Assembly (NCBI GenBank): GCA_050250665.1
Contig: JBFWOF010000003.1
Coordinates: 87,294 to 151,293 of the forward strand
Source: JADKFD01 sp050250665
GTDB taxonomy: Bacteria; Pseudomonadota; Gammaproteobacteria; Xanthomonadales; SZUA-5
Reading direction: 5' to 3'
Length of the DNA stretch: 64,000 nucleotides
The notes beneath the pieces were generated by a model that was given only the letters and a program-made list of their open reading frames with translations, ran no database searches and was not told the origin of the DNA. The translations under genes and the position numbers were made by a program. Shown one piece after another: positions 1-9,189 of the stretch (the first letter of the stretch is position 1; each line of letters begins with the position of its first letter).

Positions 1-987
1 CGCGGCGATGAAGCGCACCAGTTCTTCATGCGCATCATGAGCAACAACCCAGCCTTCGAAGGCGTGGTCGCGGGCGCTGCCTCGGCCATGTCGATCCTGG
101 CTGGCGAGACGCTGGGCTCGACGCGCGCCACGCTCCTTGAGCAGACCAAGTGGCTCGATATCCCGAACGTGCGCGCCATCTTGCGCCATAGCGATTTCTC
201 GCTGTTCGATTTGAAGCGCCGCGACGACATCGTGGTGGCCTTTACGCCCTCGATCTATTCGGTGCGCGAGGAACTCAGCCGCTTCGCGCGCATGCTGACG
301 AACCTGACCGCGTACTCCTTCGAACTGGAGACGCAGCGCAAGGGCTTGTGCCTGATGGCGATCGATGAGTTGCCATCGCAGGGCTACAACCCGGTCTTTG
401 AGACGCTGCTGGCGATCTCCCGTTCGCAGGGACTGATCTTCTTCGGCATTGCCCAGTCGGTGGAGCTGATGAGGCTCCACTACCCCAATTCCTATCGCAG
501 CTTCATCGGCGAGGCCGATGCCACTTGGTGGATGGGCGGCACCCACCCGGACAACCGCAACTTCCTGGCCGAGCTGCTTGGCAAGCGAACGCTGGTGGAA
601 AAAGACCGCCACACCGGGCGCAAGAGTTACCGGGAAGTGGCGGTGATGGAGCCTGAGCAGATCGGTCGATTTCTGGACCCGAACTCCGAATACATGATCG
701 TAACCCGCGCGGGTAAACGCCCGCTGCAAGGCGTCATCGACCCTTACTACAAGGCGCTTTCGGTTCGCCAGTACACCCCGGACCCGGACCATCGCGAGGT
801 CCTTGCGAGGCGCGTGGTTCGCGCGCTGATCGATCCTGGCATCCGTCACGCCCCGCCGAGCGAAACCCACGCGAAATCCACGGCGGAGGGCGTCGATAAC
901 GTCACTGCAGCACCGGTGGCACGCAACACCACCACCCCGGAACAGACCCACCTCCAGGAGGACATTTCAGATGAATCTGCACAGTAA
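1..987 (+). CDS. Type IV coupling protein, TraD/TraG/VirD4-like, C-terminal part (5' truncated by window edge)
   Basis: The frame is open through base 1, so only the C-terminal ~328 residues are seen. These proteins are inner-membrane hexameric ATPases that hand the relaxase-DNA complex to the type IV secretion channel in conjugation. The visible part carries a Walker-B-like stretch (LCLMAIDELPS, around codons 113-130), followed by a glutamine-containing sensor region (FFGIAQS) and a C-terminal tail rich in Thr, Ala and acidic residues. This resembles the TraD/TraG C-terminal ATPase half. The Walker A motif would be upstream of the window. The gene overlaps the next one by 17 bases, suggesting one transcript with the small downstream genes. 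Family call is fairly sure; the exact subfamily is not. Confidence 0.75.
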   Translation, partial: RGDEAHQFFMRIMSNNPAFEGVVAGAASAMSILAGETLGSTRATLLEQTKWLDIPNVRAILRHSDFSLFDLKRRDDIVVAFTPSIYSVREELSRFARMLTNLTAYSFELETQRKGLCLMAIDELPSQGYNPVFETLLAISRSQGLIFFGIAQSVELMRLHYPNSYRSFIGEADATWWMGGTHPDNRNFLAELLGKRTLVEKDRHTGRKSYREVAVMEPEQIGRFLDPNSEYMIVTRAGKRPLQGVIDPYYKALSVRQYTPDPDHREVLARRVVRALIDPGIRHAPPSETHAKSTAEGVDNVTAAPVARNTTTPEQTHLQEDISDESAQ

Positions 988-1255
988 GGAACTGACCGGA
1001 TCGATGGCCATGATCGCCCAGCAGGTCGATCACCTCATCAAGCCGGACCTCAAACCCCTCAGCCTCGCTTGCCAAGCCGAGATCGACCGTACGGGCGAGG
1101 AGACCACGGCCTTGCTGCTGGCCATGCAAACCGAACGCAGCCAGGCCATCGCCAACTTCACTCAGCTGATGCTGCTCGTGCGTCCGGAACTCAGCCGGCG
1201 CGCGGCCAGCCACTTTGAAGCCCTCCGTCTGCGCAAGGAGTCTCGCGATGACTAA
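971..1255 (+). CDS. Small hypothetical protein of the conjugative element
   Basis: A 94-residue, predicted mainly helical, soluble protein with no motif I recognise. It starts inside the end of the coupling-protein gene (17-base overlap), with an AGGAGG-type ribosome site (CCAGGAGGACATTTCAG) before its ATG. It overlaps the next gene by eight bases, so it is probably translationally coupled within a transfer-gene operon. No cysteines suggest metal binding apart from one Cys. Function unknown; a role accessory to the coupling protein is only a guess from position. Confidence 0.6.
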   Translation: MNLHSKELTGSMAMIAQQVDHLIKPDLKPLSLACQAEIDRTGEETTALLLAMQTERSQAIANFTQLMLLVRPELSRRAASHFEALRLRKESRDD

Positions 1256-2195
1256 CGCCATGCTCTTCAATACCCCCGAGGCCATGATGATCCAAGGGGC
1301 TCTGGCCGGACTTCGCCACCGCGCCCGGGCCAATCCCTTCCGGTTTGCCGGAGCCGCGTTGGCGACGCTTCTGCTTCTCGGGATTTGCCTGATCGACTGG
1401 GAGATATTTCTGAGGCTCTTTCAGTATCTCTCCCTCTCGGGGGATTACTGGACCCCTGAGCTACTCGCATGCTCACCGGCTGCCGTCCTGGCGTCCTATC
1501 ACGTCTTGGCTTCCCGTTCCCCCGATCATCCTGCTGTGCGATTGATTGGCATCTTGACGGCCTGTTTCGTGGTCCTCTTTGCTGTGGGATGTGGGGCGTA
1601 CATCAGTTCCATCTTGATGACGGATGCCGGCGCTCCCGGCGATATGTCATTGCCGTTGCCGCCGCTCGGTGAGCTTCCGCTCGAAGACGCACCGAGTGGG
1701 GATTGGCTCGGTGCGCTCATGGCCAAAGTCACCAGTCCAACCGCGACACTGATGATGTCCATCGGTGTGGGCGGGTTGACCGTGACGTCACTGTGGTGCG
1801 GCAACGCCCTGGCGACGACCATCGAGCACAACCTCCGCGAGGGTCTGATGGCCCGCCGTAACCTGCGGGAGGGCCTCAGTTACTGGAAGGCCTGCCAGCA
1901 AGCCGAGCAGCGCTACGCGGAGCTGTCGGTCCAGCGGGATCGCTTGCTGCTGTGCACCGAAGATCAGCTTCGCCTGCAGATCGCAGGGCTGACCCTGAAG
2001 ACCATTGGCGAACACCTCCTGCCGCACCGCCAGCGCCTGGAGGAACTGCGCATGAGCGTGCAACGCACGGCGCTCGATGAGAACCACGACGAAGAAATCA
2101 CCCTGCTGGAAAAGGCCCTCAAACCCCTGGTTGACCTCGGCCTCGACGATGTCCTCAAGGCCATCACCCCGACCCCCAAAAGGAGTGTGCGATGA
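1248..2195 (+). CDS. Membrane protein with C-terminal coiled-coil region, element-encoded
   Basis: I chose the ATG at 1248, seven bases after an AAGGAG site, over an upstream in-frame TTG at 1215. The 315-residue product has about four hydrophobic segments (roughly residues 33-50, 70-88, 98-120 and 165-186). A long charged helical region rich in Gln, Arg, Glu and Leu fills residues ~190-300 and is likely a cytoplasmic coiled coil. It overlaps both neighbours (the previous gene by eight bases, the vWA gene by four), which implies a shared transcript and coupled translation. I do not recognise the family. A membrane partner of the coupling protein or of the adjacent vWA protein is possible but unproven. 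Confidence 0.6.
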   Translation: MTNAMLFNTPEAMMIQGALAGLRHRARANPFRFAGAALATLLLLGICLIDWEIFLRLFQYLSLSGDYWTPELLACSPAAVLASYHVLASRSPDHPAVRLIGILTACFVVLFAVGCGAYISSILMTDAGAPGDMSLPLPPLGELPLEDAPSGDWLGALMAKVTSPTATLMMSIGVGGLTVTSLWCGNALATTIEHNLREGLMARRNLREGLSYWKACQQAEQRYAELSVQRDRLLLCTEDQLRLQIAGLTLKTIGEHLLPHRQRLEELRMSVQRTALDENHDEEITLLEKALKPLVDLGLDDVLKAITPTPKRSVR

Positions 2196-2821
2196 ACAAG
2201 ACCCTGATCCATGCCCTCATCCTTGCCGCGCTGCTGCCGGCCTTCCTGGAGGCTGATGCCAAGACGGTGCACGTGGCGATCGATCTCTCGGGCAGCAATG
2301 CGCTGATTGGTGATCGCAACTTCGCTTACGCCGCCTCTCAGTACGTCGCACAGGAGATCACGCCGCTGAGGGACGGCGATGTGGTGCGGGTGCAGACCCT
2401 GGGGGCTCGCAACAACCCGCAGAACTTGCTGGATGCCACCTACAAGATCAGCCACAAGATCAAGCCGGCCGCAGTCGCCAAGGCCATCACGCAGTTCATC
2501 CGCAGCCTGCCGGAGCGCCCAAACCTCGCGCAGGGGGCCACCAACCTGTTGGCCTGGATCGAGTTCCATCCGCCCTTTGCCGAGGGCGATGTGATCCTGC
2601 TGCTGAGCGATGGCATCGAGTCCAGCGAACTCGTCAATGGTCAGGCACTGGCCGAAGGCAAGACCGGGCTGCCGGCCCCTGAGATCGACCTGAAAGGCCG
2701 CCGGCTCATCGTCTACGGCCTTGGCGCGGGGCTGCCCGCACCCAATGTCCGGCATCTCCGCAAGGCCTGGCAGGTGTGGTCAGACCAGGCCGGCGCGGAG
2801 TTCCTGGCCGTCATTCCCTGA
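2192..2821 (+). CDS. Exported von Willebrand factor A (vWA) domain protein
   Basis: The 209-residue product begins with a signal-peptide-like segment (residues 1-23). It is followed by AIDLSGSN, a DxSxS metal-ion-dependent adhesion site at residues ~31-35, a later Thr in QGATNL, and a hydrophobic strand ending in LLLSDGIES, which supplies the last MIDAS Asp. These are the landmarks of a vWA fold, a metal-dependent protein-binding module usually acting outside the cytoplasm. The start overlaps the preceding membrane-protein gene by four bases (ATGA), so the two are likely translationally coupled. Its ligand is unknown. Placement next to a coupling protein suggests a role in mating-pair or envelope assembly, but this is inference. 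Confidence 0.65.
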   Translation: MNKTLIHALILAALLPAFLEADAKTVHVAIDLSGSNALIGDRNFAYAASQYVAQEITPLRDGDVVRVQTLGARNNPQNLLDATYKISHKIKPAAVAKAITQFIRSLPERPNLAQGATNLLAWIEFHPPFAEGDVILLLSDGIESSELVNGQALAEGKTGLPAPEIDLKGRRLIVYGLGAGLPAPNVRHLRKAWQVWSDQAGAEFLAVIP

Positions 2822-2833
2822 ACGGAGCCTCCC

Positions 2834-3088
2834 ATGGTCACGAAAGCCCAGTACGAAGCGCTGCTCGCGCAGCGCGCCACCCCCAAGGCGACGTTGGAGC
2901 TGACACCCGATGGTCCCGTCTTCGGCCAGCTCCGCGCCGATCTGGAGCGCGAACGCGAAGACGATCTGGCCGCCATCGAGCGCGCCTTCAGGGACGCACA
3001 ACGCGATATGCGGAGAGAGCGAGAGCTTGCCGCGGTACATGGGCGGCCTCGGGTCGCCTTCAATCAAAGCCAAGGAGTCAAACCATGA
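2834..3088 (+). CDS. Small charged helical protein of the element
   Basis: An 84-residue product, strongly charged in the middle (residues ~32-67 are dominated by Arg, Glu, Asp and Ala), consistent with an amphipathic helix or short coiled coil. There is no recognisable domain, signal peptide or membrane segment. The ATG follows a GGAG site by about seven bases. It starts 12 bases after the vWA gene stops and overlaps the next gene by four bases. Function unknown; likely part of the same transcript as its neighbours. Confidence 0.55.
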   Translation: MVTKAQYEALLAQRATPKATLELTPDGPVFGQLRADLEREREDDLAAIERAFRDAQRDMRRERELAAVHGRPRVAFNQSQGVKP

Positions 3089-3354
3089 GCGACAACTTCA
3101 CCGAAGACCAGCCGAACCGTCCGAGTCATATTGCCTATTCCGTTCAGCCCGGAAAGGATGATAAGAATCATTGGCATCGCATCGGGGCCGCATGGCCGAC
3201 CAAGGGCGAGGGGCTGACCCTCAAGCTCACCGCGATCCCGCTCGATGGCGTCGTGGCGCTGCGATCCCGAGAGGAACTGGAGCGCATGCGAGCCGAGCGG
3301 GAAGCCGCGGGCGAGCAGCCAGTTCAGGCGCACAAGCAGCAGCCCAAACCTTGA
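3085..3354 (+). CDS. Small conserved mobile-element protein (HWHRIGAAWP-type)
   Basis: The start is the ATG at 3085, six bases downstream of AAGGAG; a longer frame open upstream (from 2776) is not credible because it runs across the previous gene. The 89-residue protein contains YSVQPGKDDKNHWHRIGAAWP, then a Leu-rich beta-like stretch ending in LDGVVALR. I recognise this layout (W-x-RIG-x-AWP, then a hydrophobic stretch ending PLDG...LR) as typical of short uncharacterised proteins found on plasmids and ICEs, but no function is established. It overlaps the previous gene by four bases. The C-terminus is a Gln/Lys-rich tail. Confidence 0.6.
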   Translation: MSDNFTEDQPNRPSHIAYSVQPGKDDKNHWHRIGAAWPTKGEGLTLKLTAIPLDGVVALRSREELERMRAEREAAGEQPVQAHKQQPKP

Positions 3355-3550
3355 TCCGGATCACTTCGGAAAGACGGCGGGGACCTCCCGCCGTTTCCCG
3401 GAGGGCTTCAGGCCGCTGTGTATAACCATGCCCCACCTTGCGTTCTTGTCTTGCACTGATCTTCGGGTCCGTGCTAGCCGACTCATGGGCATTTGCATGA
3501 TCGATCGACGGGAGCGCGCTCACCGGTAACGCGTAGGAGGTACGAACGCC

Positions 3551-3834
3551 ATGACCGATCCCAGCATCCCAGACACCCAAAGCGGCAGCACCCTTCAGCC
3601 GCCGACTTTGGATATTGACCACTACCGCCAAGGCCTGGCCGACACCGAGCTGAGCGAAGAGGCGCAGCGCGAGATCTTGAGCTTCCTGTGGGAGCTGGCA
3701 AGGTCCGTCGTCGATGCCGGCTTTGGCCTGGATGCCGCCTCGATGGTGCTCGGAGCGGCCACCCGGCAGCTCTTTGCGGAAGCGGCGGAACACACAACGG
3801 CCGACGAGGATGATAACGACGAAAGGAAACCCGA

Positions 3835-3838
<4 letters not shown>
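3551..3838 (+). CDS. Small acidic protein coupled to the serine recombinase
   Basis: A 95-residue acidic protein, helical from about residue 35 to 80, with an acidic tail. A strong TAGGAGG site lies 9 bases before its ATG. Its stop overlaps the recombinase start by four bases (ATGA), so the two are probably co-translated. Small genes are often paired in this way with large serine recombinases on integrative elements, where some act as directionality factors or regulators, but nothing in the sequence proves that here. No DNA-binding motif is evident. A gap of about 200 bases before it may hold the promoter. Confidence 0.55.
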
Positions 3839-5419
<1,581 letters not shown>

Positions 5420-5430
<11 letters not shown>

Positions 5431-5756
5431 TCACTGCCACGTGTTGCGCGGCAAGGGGGCGGAGCATACGGTCAGCGGCGCGCGCCGACAAGCACCTGTT
5501 GCACACGGACCGCGTTCAAAAGCACTGGCATCTGCCGACAGGCGGATGGCACCTTTGGCATGTTTTTGCCGTTAACAAGGCCACTGATCAGAATGGTGTG
5601 TTGCAAGCAGCGTATGCGCACGGCATCCTATCGGTGAGGGAGGCCTCGCTTGCAAACACTGAATCTGAAAATCTTGTTTCTTCCGCCGTCAGATGCCGGG
5701 CTAACAACCCACGGCATCGGCGCCGATTGACCGCACTATTTGCGCGACCGAGCACC
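5420..5756. other. Gap between tRNA-Ser and the PP2C gene
   Basis: About 340 bases without a convincing gene. A frame in phase with the phosphatase is open here, but its peptide is Arg-rich and unlike the phosphatase family, so I exclude it. The region should hold the promoter of tRNA-Ser (minus strand) and of the phosphatase (plus strand); no strong consensus site was found. Confidence 0.5.
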
Positions 5757-6455
5757 ATGATCGAATTCGGACACGGGACGCATACCGGGCTACGGCGCGA
5801 ACATAACGAGGACACCTATTGCGCCGATCCTGACATGGGTCTGTGGCTGGTGGCCGACGGAATGGGAGGGCACGAGCACGGCGAGGTTGCCAGCGCACTG
5901 GCGCGGGATGTTGTTATCCGCGAAGTGCACAAGGGCCAGGCCCTGGCAAACGCCATTCAATCGGCGGATGAGGAAATCATCCGCCACTCCAACGAAAAGC
6001 GCAGTGAGCGCCCCATGGGCACCACCGTGGTTGCCGTACGCGTGCAGAAGCACGATTACGAAGTGGCCTGGGTAGGTGACAGTCGGGTCTACATCTGGAA
6101 CGGCAGTCTGCGCCAGATCTCGCAGGATCACTCCTATGTGCAGGAGTTGATCGATCAGGGCGCCATCAGCGCGGCGCAGGCACGCACGCATCCGCACCGC
6201 AATGTGGTGACCCAGGCGCTGGGCGTTACCATGCCTGATCAGCTGAAGATCGAAACCCTGCGCGGCACGCTCGAACCCGGACAATGCCTGCTGCTCTGCA
6301 GCGACGGCCTGACCGAAGAAGTCGAGGACACGATGATCAGCGAGATCATCGAACGTGGCCTGAGTGCGCAGGAAACGGTCGACCACCTGATCCTGGCGGC
6401 GCTGGATCACGGCGGTTCTGACAACATCACGGTGTTGCTGGTCCGCTGCGTCTGA
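5757..6455 (+). CDS. PP2C-family Ser/Thr protein phosphatase
   Basis: Start chosen at the ATG where PP2C homology begins (232 residues), although the frame is open further upstream. The family motifs are present in order: HTGLRREHNEDT, VADGMGGHEHGE (metal-binding Asp and Gly-Gly), MGTTVVAV, VAWVGDSRVY, CSDGLTEEV and GGSDNITVLLV. The product is a stand-alone, cytosolic, Mn/Mg-dependent phosphatase of the PrpC/Stp type that reverses Ser/Thr kinase action. It converges with a gene pair encoding a potassium-channel-type receptor and a membrane Ser/Thr kinase (7622-9049), its plausible partner, though the two are on opposite strands and do not share a transcript. Confidence 0.93.
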   Translation: MIEFGHGTHTGLRREHNEDTYCADPDMGLWLVADGMGGHEHGEVASALARDVVIREVHKGQALANAIQSADEEIIRHSNEKRSERPMGTTVVAVRVQKHDYEVAWVGDSRVYIWNGSLRQISQDHSYVQELIDQGAISAAQARTHPHRNVVTQALGVTMPDQLKIETLRGTLEPGQCLLLCSDGLTEEVEDTMISEIIERGLSAQETVDHLILAALDHGGSDNITVLLVRCV

Positions 6456-6470
6456 ATCAGGGCGCCTCAG

Positions 6471-6498
6471 GGCGCCTGCCACCTTTCAGCGAGGCGCC
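6471..6498. terminator. Hairpin between convergent phosphatase and channel genes
   Basis: Seven-base arms (GGCGCCT and AGGCGCC) separated by a 14-base loop lie between two convergent stop codons. A second GGCGCCT copy at 6461 could pair alternatively. There is no long T run, so it may be a weak or Rho-assisted bidirectional end. Confidence 0.4.
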
Positions 6499-6501
6499 AG
6501 T

Positions 6502-7596
6502 CTATTCGTCGGTGCCTAGATAGCGTTGCAATTGCGCATTCCAGCGCGGATCCTCGATGACCTCCAGCAGCGCATAGTCGATGGCTTCGCGCAACTCTGG
6601 CCGACCTTCAGGCAGTGCGAAGGCGTAATACTGGCGTTCGAGGCGCTGCGGTAATACCGTCAGCTGCTGTGGATAGGCTCTCTGCACCAGAAACTGCAGG
6701 ATCGGCGCATCGTGCACCACGGCCACCACCTTGCCAGAGGCAAGCTGCTCCAGCGCTGCTTCGGCATCCGGCACGTCGATGCTGGCGATGCGATTTTCAG
6801 CCAGCCATTGGGCGCCGGTACTGCCACTGACGCTGGCCACAGGAACGCGGCGCAGATCATCGACCGAATTGACCTGGCCTTCGAGCGCGCCCACGGTCAA
6901 GGTGGCGCTGACCCCGGCGGTAAATACCGAAACCAGCAGGATCGCGGCGAACATCCAGATCAGCGCCAGCAGTCGCCCCCCGAGACTGACGGGAGCCTTG
7001 TCGCCATAGCCCACCGTGGACATCGTGACCGCCGCCCACCAGAAACCACTGCCGATGCCCTGCCAGGGGCGCCCGCCGAACTGATCGGGATTGGCACGGC
7101 GTTCGCACAGCCAGGCTATGGCCCCGACCGCCGCCAGCGTCACCACGAGGCCCGCGATCCAGGCCAGGAATCGCCAGGAGAACAAGCCCGCCAGCAAGCT
7201 CTGCCAGGCGCTGGTTCTGGGTGCAGTGGCGATACCGAGGCCGCCTTGCGCGAAGGGCTGAGTGAAATCCACGCTCTTCTCTCGCCCCGAGGTGACACTG
7301 AGCGCGCCCACAGCGACATCGATGCGCTGCGCACGGGTGGCCTCGAACAGCTGCTGCAGGCCGAGCGCCTGGTAGCGATATCGCCAACCGTTGCTGCGTG
7401 CAATGTCCTCCCAGAGTTCGATGGCGATGCCTTCGAACCCACGCTCCGTCTGGATGACGAAAGGTGGAGCCACGCGTAAGCCCACCTGCAGTTCAGCCGA
7501 TGGGGCGTCTGCAGTCTGGGCGCCTGCGAGGCCGCTGACGATCATCAATACGGCGCAGACCCCGCCGCGCAACCATCTTTCAGCACAAATCTTCAA
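6502..7596 (-). CDS. GluR0-like ligand-gated potassium channel (periplasmic binding domain plus channel core)
   Basis: The 364-residue protein has a signal peptide (~1-26) and binding-lobe S1 (~36-125) with the ligand-type arginine in SGREKSVDF (R105). The channel core follows: TM ~143-164, pore helix and potassium selectivity filter TVGYGD (194-199), and TM ~208-233. Lobe S2 (~245-360) contains GSTGAQW and the conserved Asp of VVHDAPIL (D296). This is the architecture of prokaryotic glutamate-receptor channels, in which amino-acid binding in the periplasm opens a K+ pore; the actual ligand is unknown. The start is a TTG with only a weak ribosome site, so the exact N-terminus is uncertain. 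It lies 25 bases downstream of the Ser/Thr kinase gene on the same strand and is likely co-transcribed with it. Confidence 0.88.
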   Translation of the reverse strand: MKICAERWLRGGVCAVLMIVSGLAGAQTADAPSAELQVGLRVAPPFVIQTERGFEGIAIELWEDIARSNGWRYRYQALGLQQLFEATRAQRIDVAVGALSVTSGREKSVDFTQPFAQGGLGIATAPRTSAWQSLLAGLFSWRFLAWIAGLVVTLAAVGAIAWLCERRANPDQFGGRPWQGIGSGFWWAAVTMSTVGYGDKAPVSLGGRLLALIWMFAAILLVSVFTAGVSATLTVGALEGQVNSVDDLRRVPVASVSGSTGAQWLAENRIASIDVPDAEAALEQLASGKVVAVVHDAPILQFLVQRAYPQQLTVLPQRLERQYYAFALPEGRPELREAIDYALLEVIEDPRWNAQLQRYLGTDE

Positions 7597-7621
7597 TCGA
7601 TCCCGCCTGCGCGAACAAGGT

Positions 7622-9049
7622 TCAGGACTGCTTCTGATTGGCCAACGCGGTCAGTGCGGGTTCGTCGGGAAACATCTTCAGCGCCTGCGCCAGCAAGCTC
7701 TCGGCAGCATCATTGTTGCCACCCTTGCGCAACATGCCCACTTCGTCCGCCATGGCCTGCACCAGCTTCTTGCGCACCTGCTGTGCCCGCTCCTTGTTGG
7801 CCGGACTCAGACCGCCCTGCTGGATCGTATCAAAGGCGTCCGACCATTTCTTTTCGTTGATCAGGCGCTCAGCCTTGGCCAGGATGCCCTCGGCCATGCC
7901 CTGGGTGCCGCCGAGTTGTGCCAGTGCCTTGTCCGATGTTCCGGCGCCCGCACCAGTGGTGGGCGCAGCACCGCCAAACAACTGCGCCAAACCCCAGGCT
8001 ACTGCCAGAATGACGGCTATCACCACGGTAATTCGTACGATGGCCCGCGGCAGATTTGACTTGGGTGGCTGCCGGTAACTTCGGGCCGGAGCCGATGGTG
8101 CCGGTGCCACCGGCGCAGGGGAGGCAGCCGGACGTGGCGTCGGCTCGGCTGCCGCTGCCTGAACTACGGTTGGCGCTCCGAAGACCTGAGTCTCGGCCGG
8201 ACGGACAGCTGCCGGCTTGGTCGTTGAGCGCATGGCCTCGGTGCGCGGCTCGCGCACGGTCTTGGGCTCGATGAAGCCATCCAGCGCTGCGACCATCTCG
8301 CGGGCGCTGGAGTAGCGCTCGGCGGCACTCTTGGCCAGGGTCTTGTCGATCAGCGACTGATACAGCGCAAATGCCTCTGGCAGCTTTGGCACCGGCTCGC
8401 TCAGATGTTTCGCAATCACCGCGTAGGGATCATCGGCATCGAAGGGCGGGCGACCGGTCAGCATCTCGAACAGGACGATGCCCAGACTGTAGAGGTCGGC
8501 GCGGCCGTCGCCGCTTTCACCCTCGATCTGCTCCGGACTCATGTAGTGCGGACTGCCGATCTGCATGCTTCCGGCCTCGGACTGCGCCTTGAGGATGCCG
8601 AGATCGCCGAGCACGGCGGCGCCATCGCCGCGGAACATGATGTTGGAAGGTTTTATGTCGCGATGAACCACGCCCTGGGAATGCGCGTAGTCGAGCGCAC
8701 TGGCCAGATCCCGGGCGATGCGCAAGGCCTCCACTGGCGCCATCGGCTGCTGCATGCGATCGCGCAGCGTGCCACCGGGCACGAACTCGGTGGCGATATA
8801 GGGAAAGCCCCCGGCAGAACCTATGTCAAAGACGGCTAGCACATGCGGATGATTGAGGCGTGCTGCGCTCTTGCCTTCGTCAACGAAGCGCTGACGCAGG
8901 CCAGGATCGTCAAAAAACTCCTCGCTCAACACCTTCAGTGCCACCTGCCGCGCCAGCGATTGCTGTTCGGCCAGGAATGTGCGCGAGCGCTTGCTCTGCT
9001 TCAGTACCTTGAGCAGGCGATATCCTGGAATTTGCGGCAGTTCAGCCAT
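7622..9049 (-). CDS. Membrane-anchored Ser/Thr protein kinase (PknB-like) with degenerate Gly loop
   Basis: 475 residues: kinase domain ~9-260, Ala/Pro-rich linker (~280-330), one membrane helix (~337-357), and a periplasmic helical domain (~375-475) that looks TPR-like. Catalytic landmarks are the ATP-anchoring Lys in VALK (K39), HRDIKPSN (D131, N136), a DLG in place of DFG (D149), and SPEQ in the activation/P+1 region. The usual glycine-rich loop is replaced by Lys/Arg/Ser residues (KQSKRSRT, ~17-24), so ATP binding may be altered. It is first in a two-gene transcript with the channel gene, and a PP2C phosphatase is encoded convergently nearby. Substrates are unknown. Confidence 0.92.
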   Translation of the reverse strand: MAELPQIPGYRLLKVLKQSKRSRTFLAEQQSLARQVALKVLSEEFFDDPGLRQRFVDEGKSAARLNHPHVLAVFDIGSAGGFPYIATEFVPGGTLRDRMQQPMAPVEALRIARDLASALDYAHSQGVVHRDIKPSNIMFRGDGAAVLGDLGILKAQSEAGSMQIGSPHYMSPEQIEGESGDGRADLYSLGIVLFEMLTGRPPFDADDPYAVIAKHLSEPVPKLPEAFALYQSLIDKTLAKSAAERYSSAREMVAALDGFIEPKTVREPRTEAMRSTTKPAAVRPAETQVFGAPTVVQAAAAEPTPRPAASPAPVAPAPSAPARSYRQPPKSNLPRAIVRITVVIAVILAVAWGLAQLFGGAAPTTGAGAGTSDKALAQLGGTQGMAEGILAKAERLINEKKWSDAFDTIQQGGLSPANKERAQQVRKKLVQAMADEVGMLRKGGNNDAAESLLAQALKMFPDEPALTALANQKQS

Positions 9050-9114
9050 GTCACTCTATTCGTAGGCGCTGCCGGTGATTAGACCCGTGCTCGGCACCGA
9101 ACCGCAAGGACGGC

Positions 9115-9149
9115 GTGTCATTCGAGGCCTCCAGGCGCTCAAATGACAC
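9115..9149. terminator. Imperfect hairpin after the cytochrome gene
   Basis: Outer arms GTGTCATT and AATGACAC pair perfectly, with a GC-rich imperfect inner stem. It lies about 40 bases beyond the stop of the leftward cytochrome gene and before the kinase start region. No T run, so terminator function is uncertain. Confidence 0.35.
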
Positions 9150-9189
9150 ACCTCCCCGCACTTCGATGGCAGATACAGCCTGACCAGGA

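Noticed and set aside
5540..5580. Sigma-54-like TGGCATG-TTTTTGCC sequence before the PP2C gene
   Set aside because: The GG-GC spacing is one base short of the strict -24/-12 requirement, so it is not counted as a promoter.
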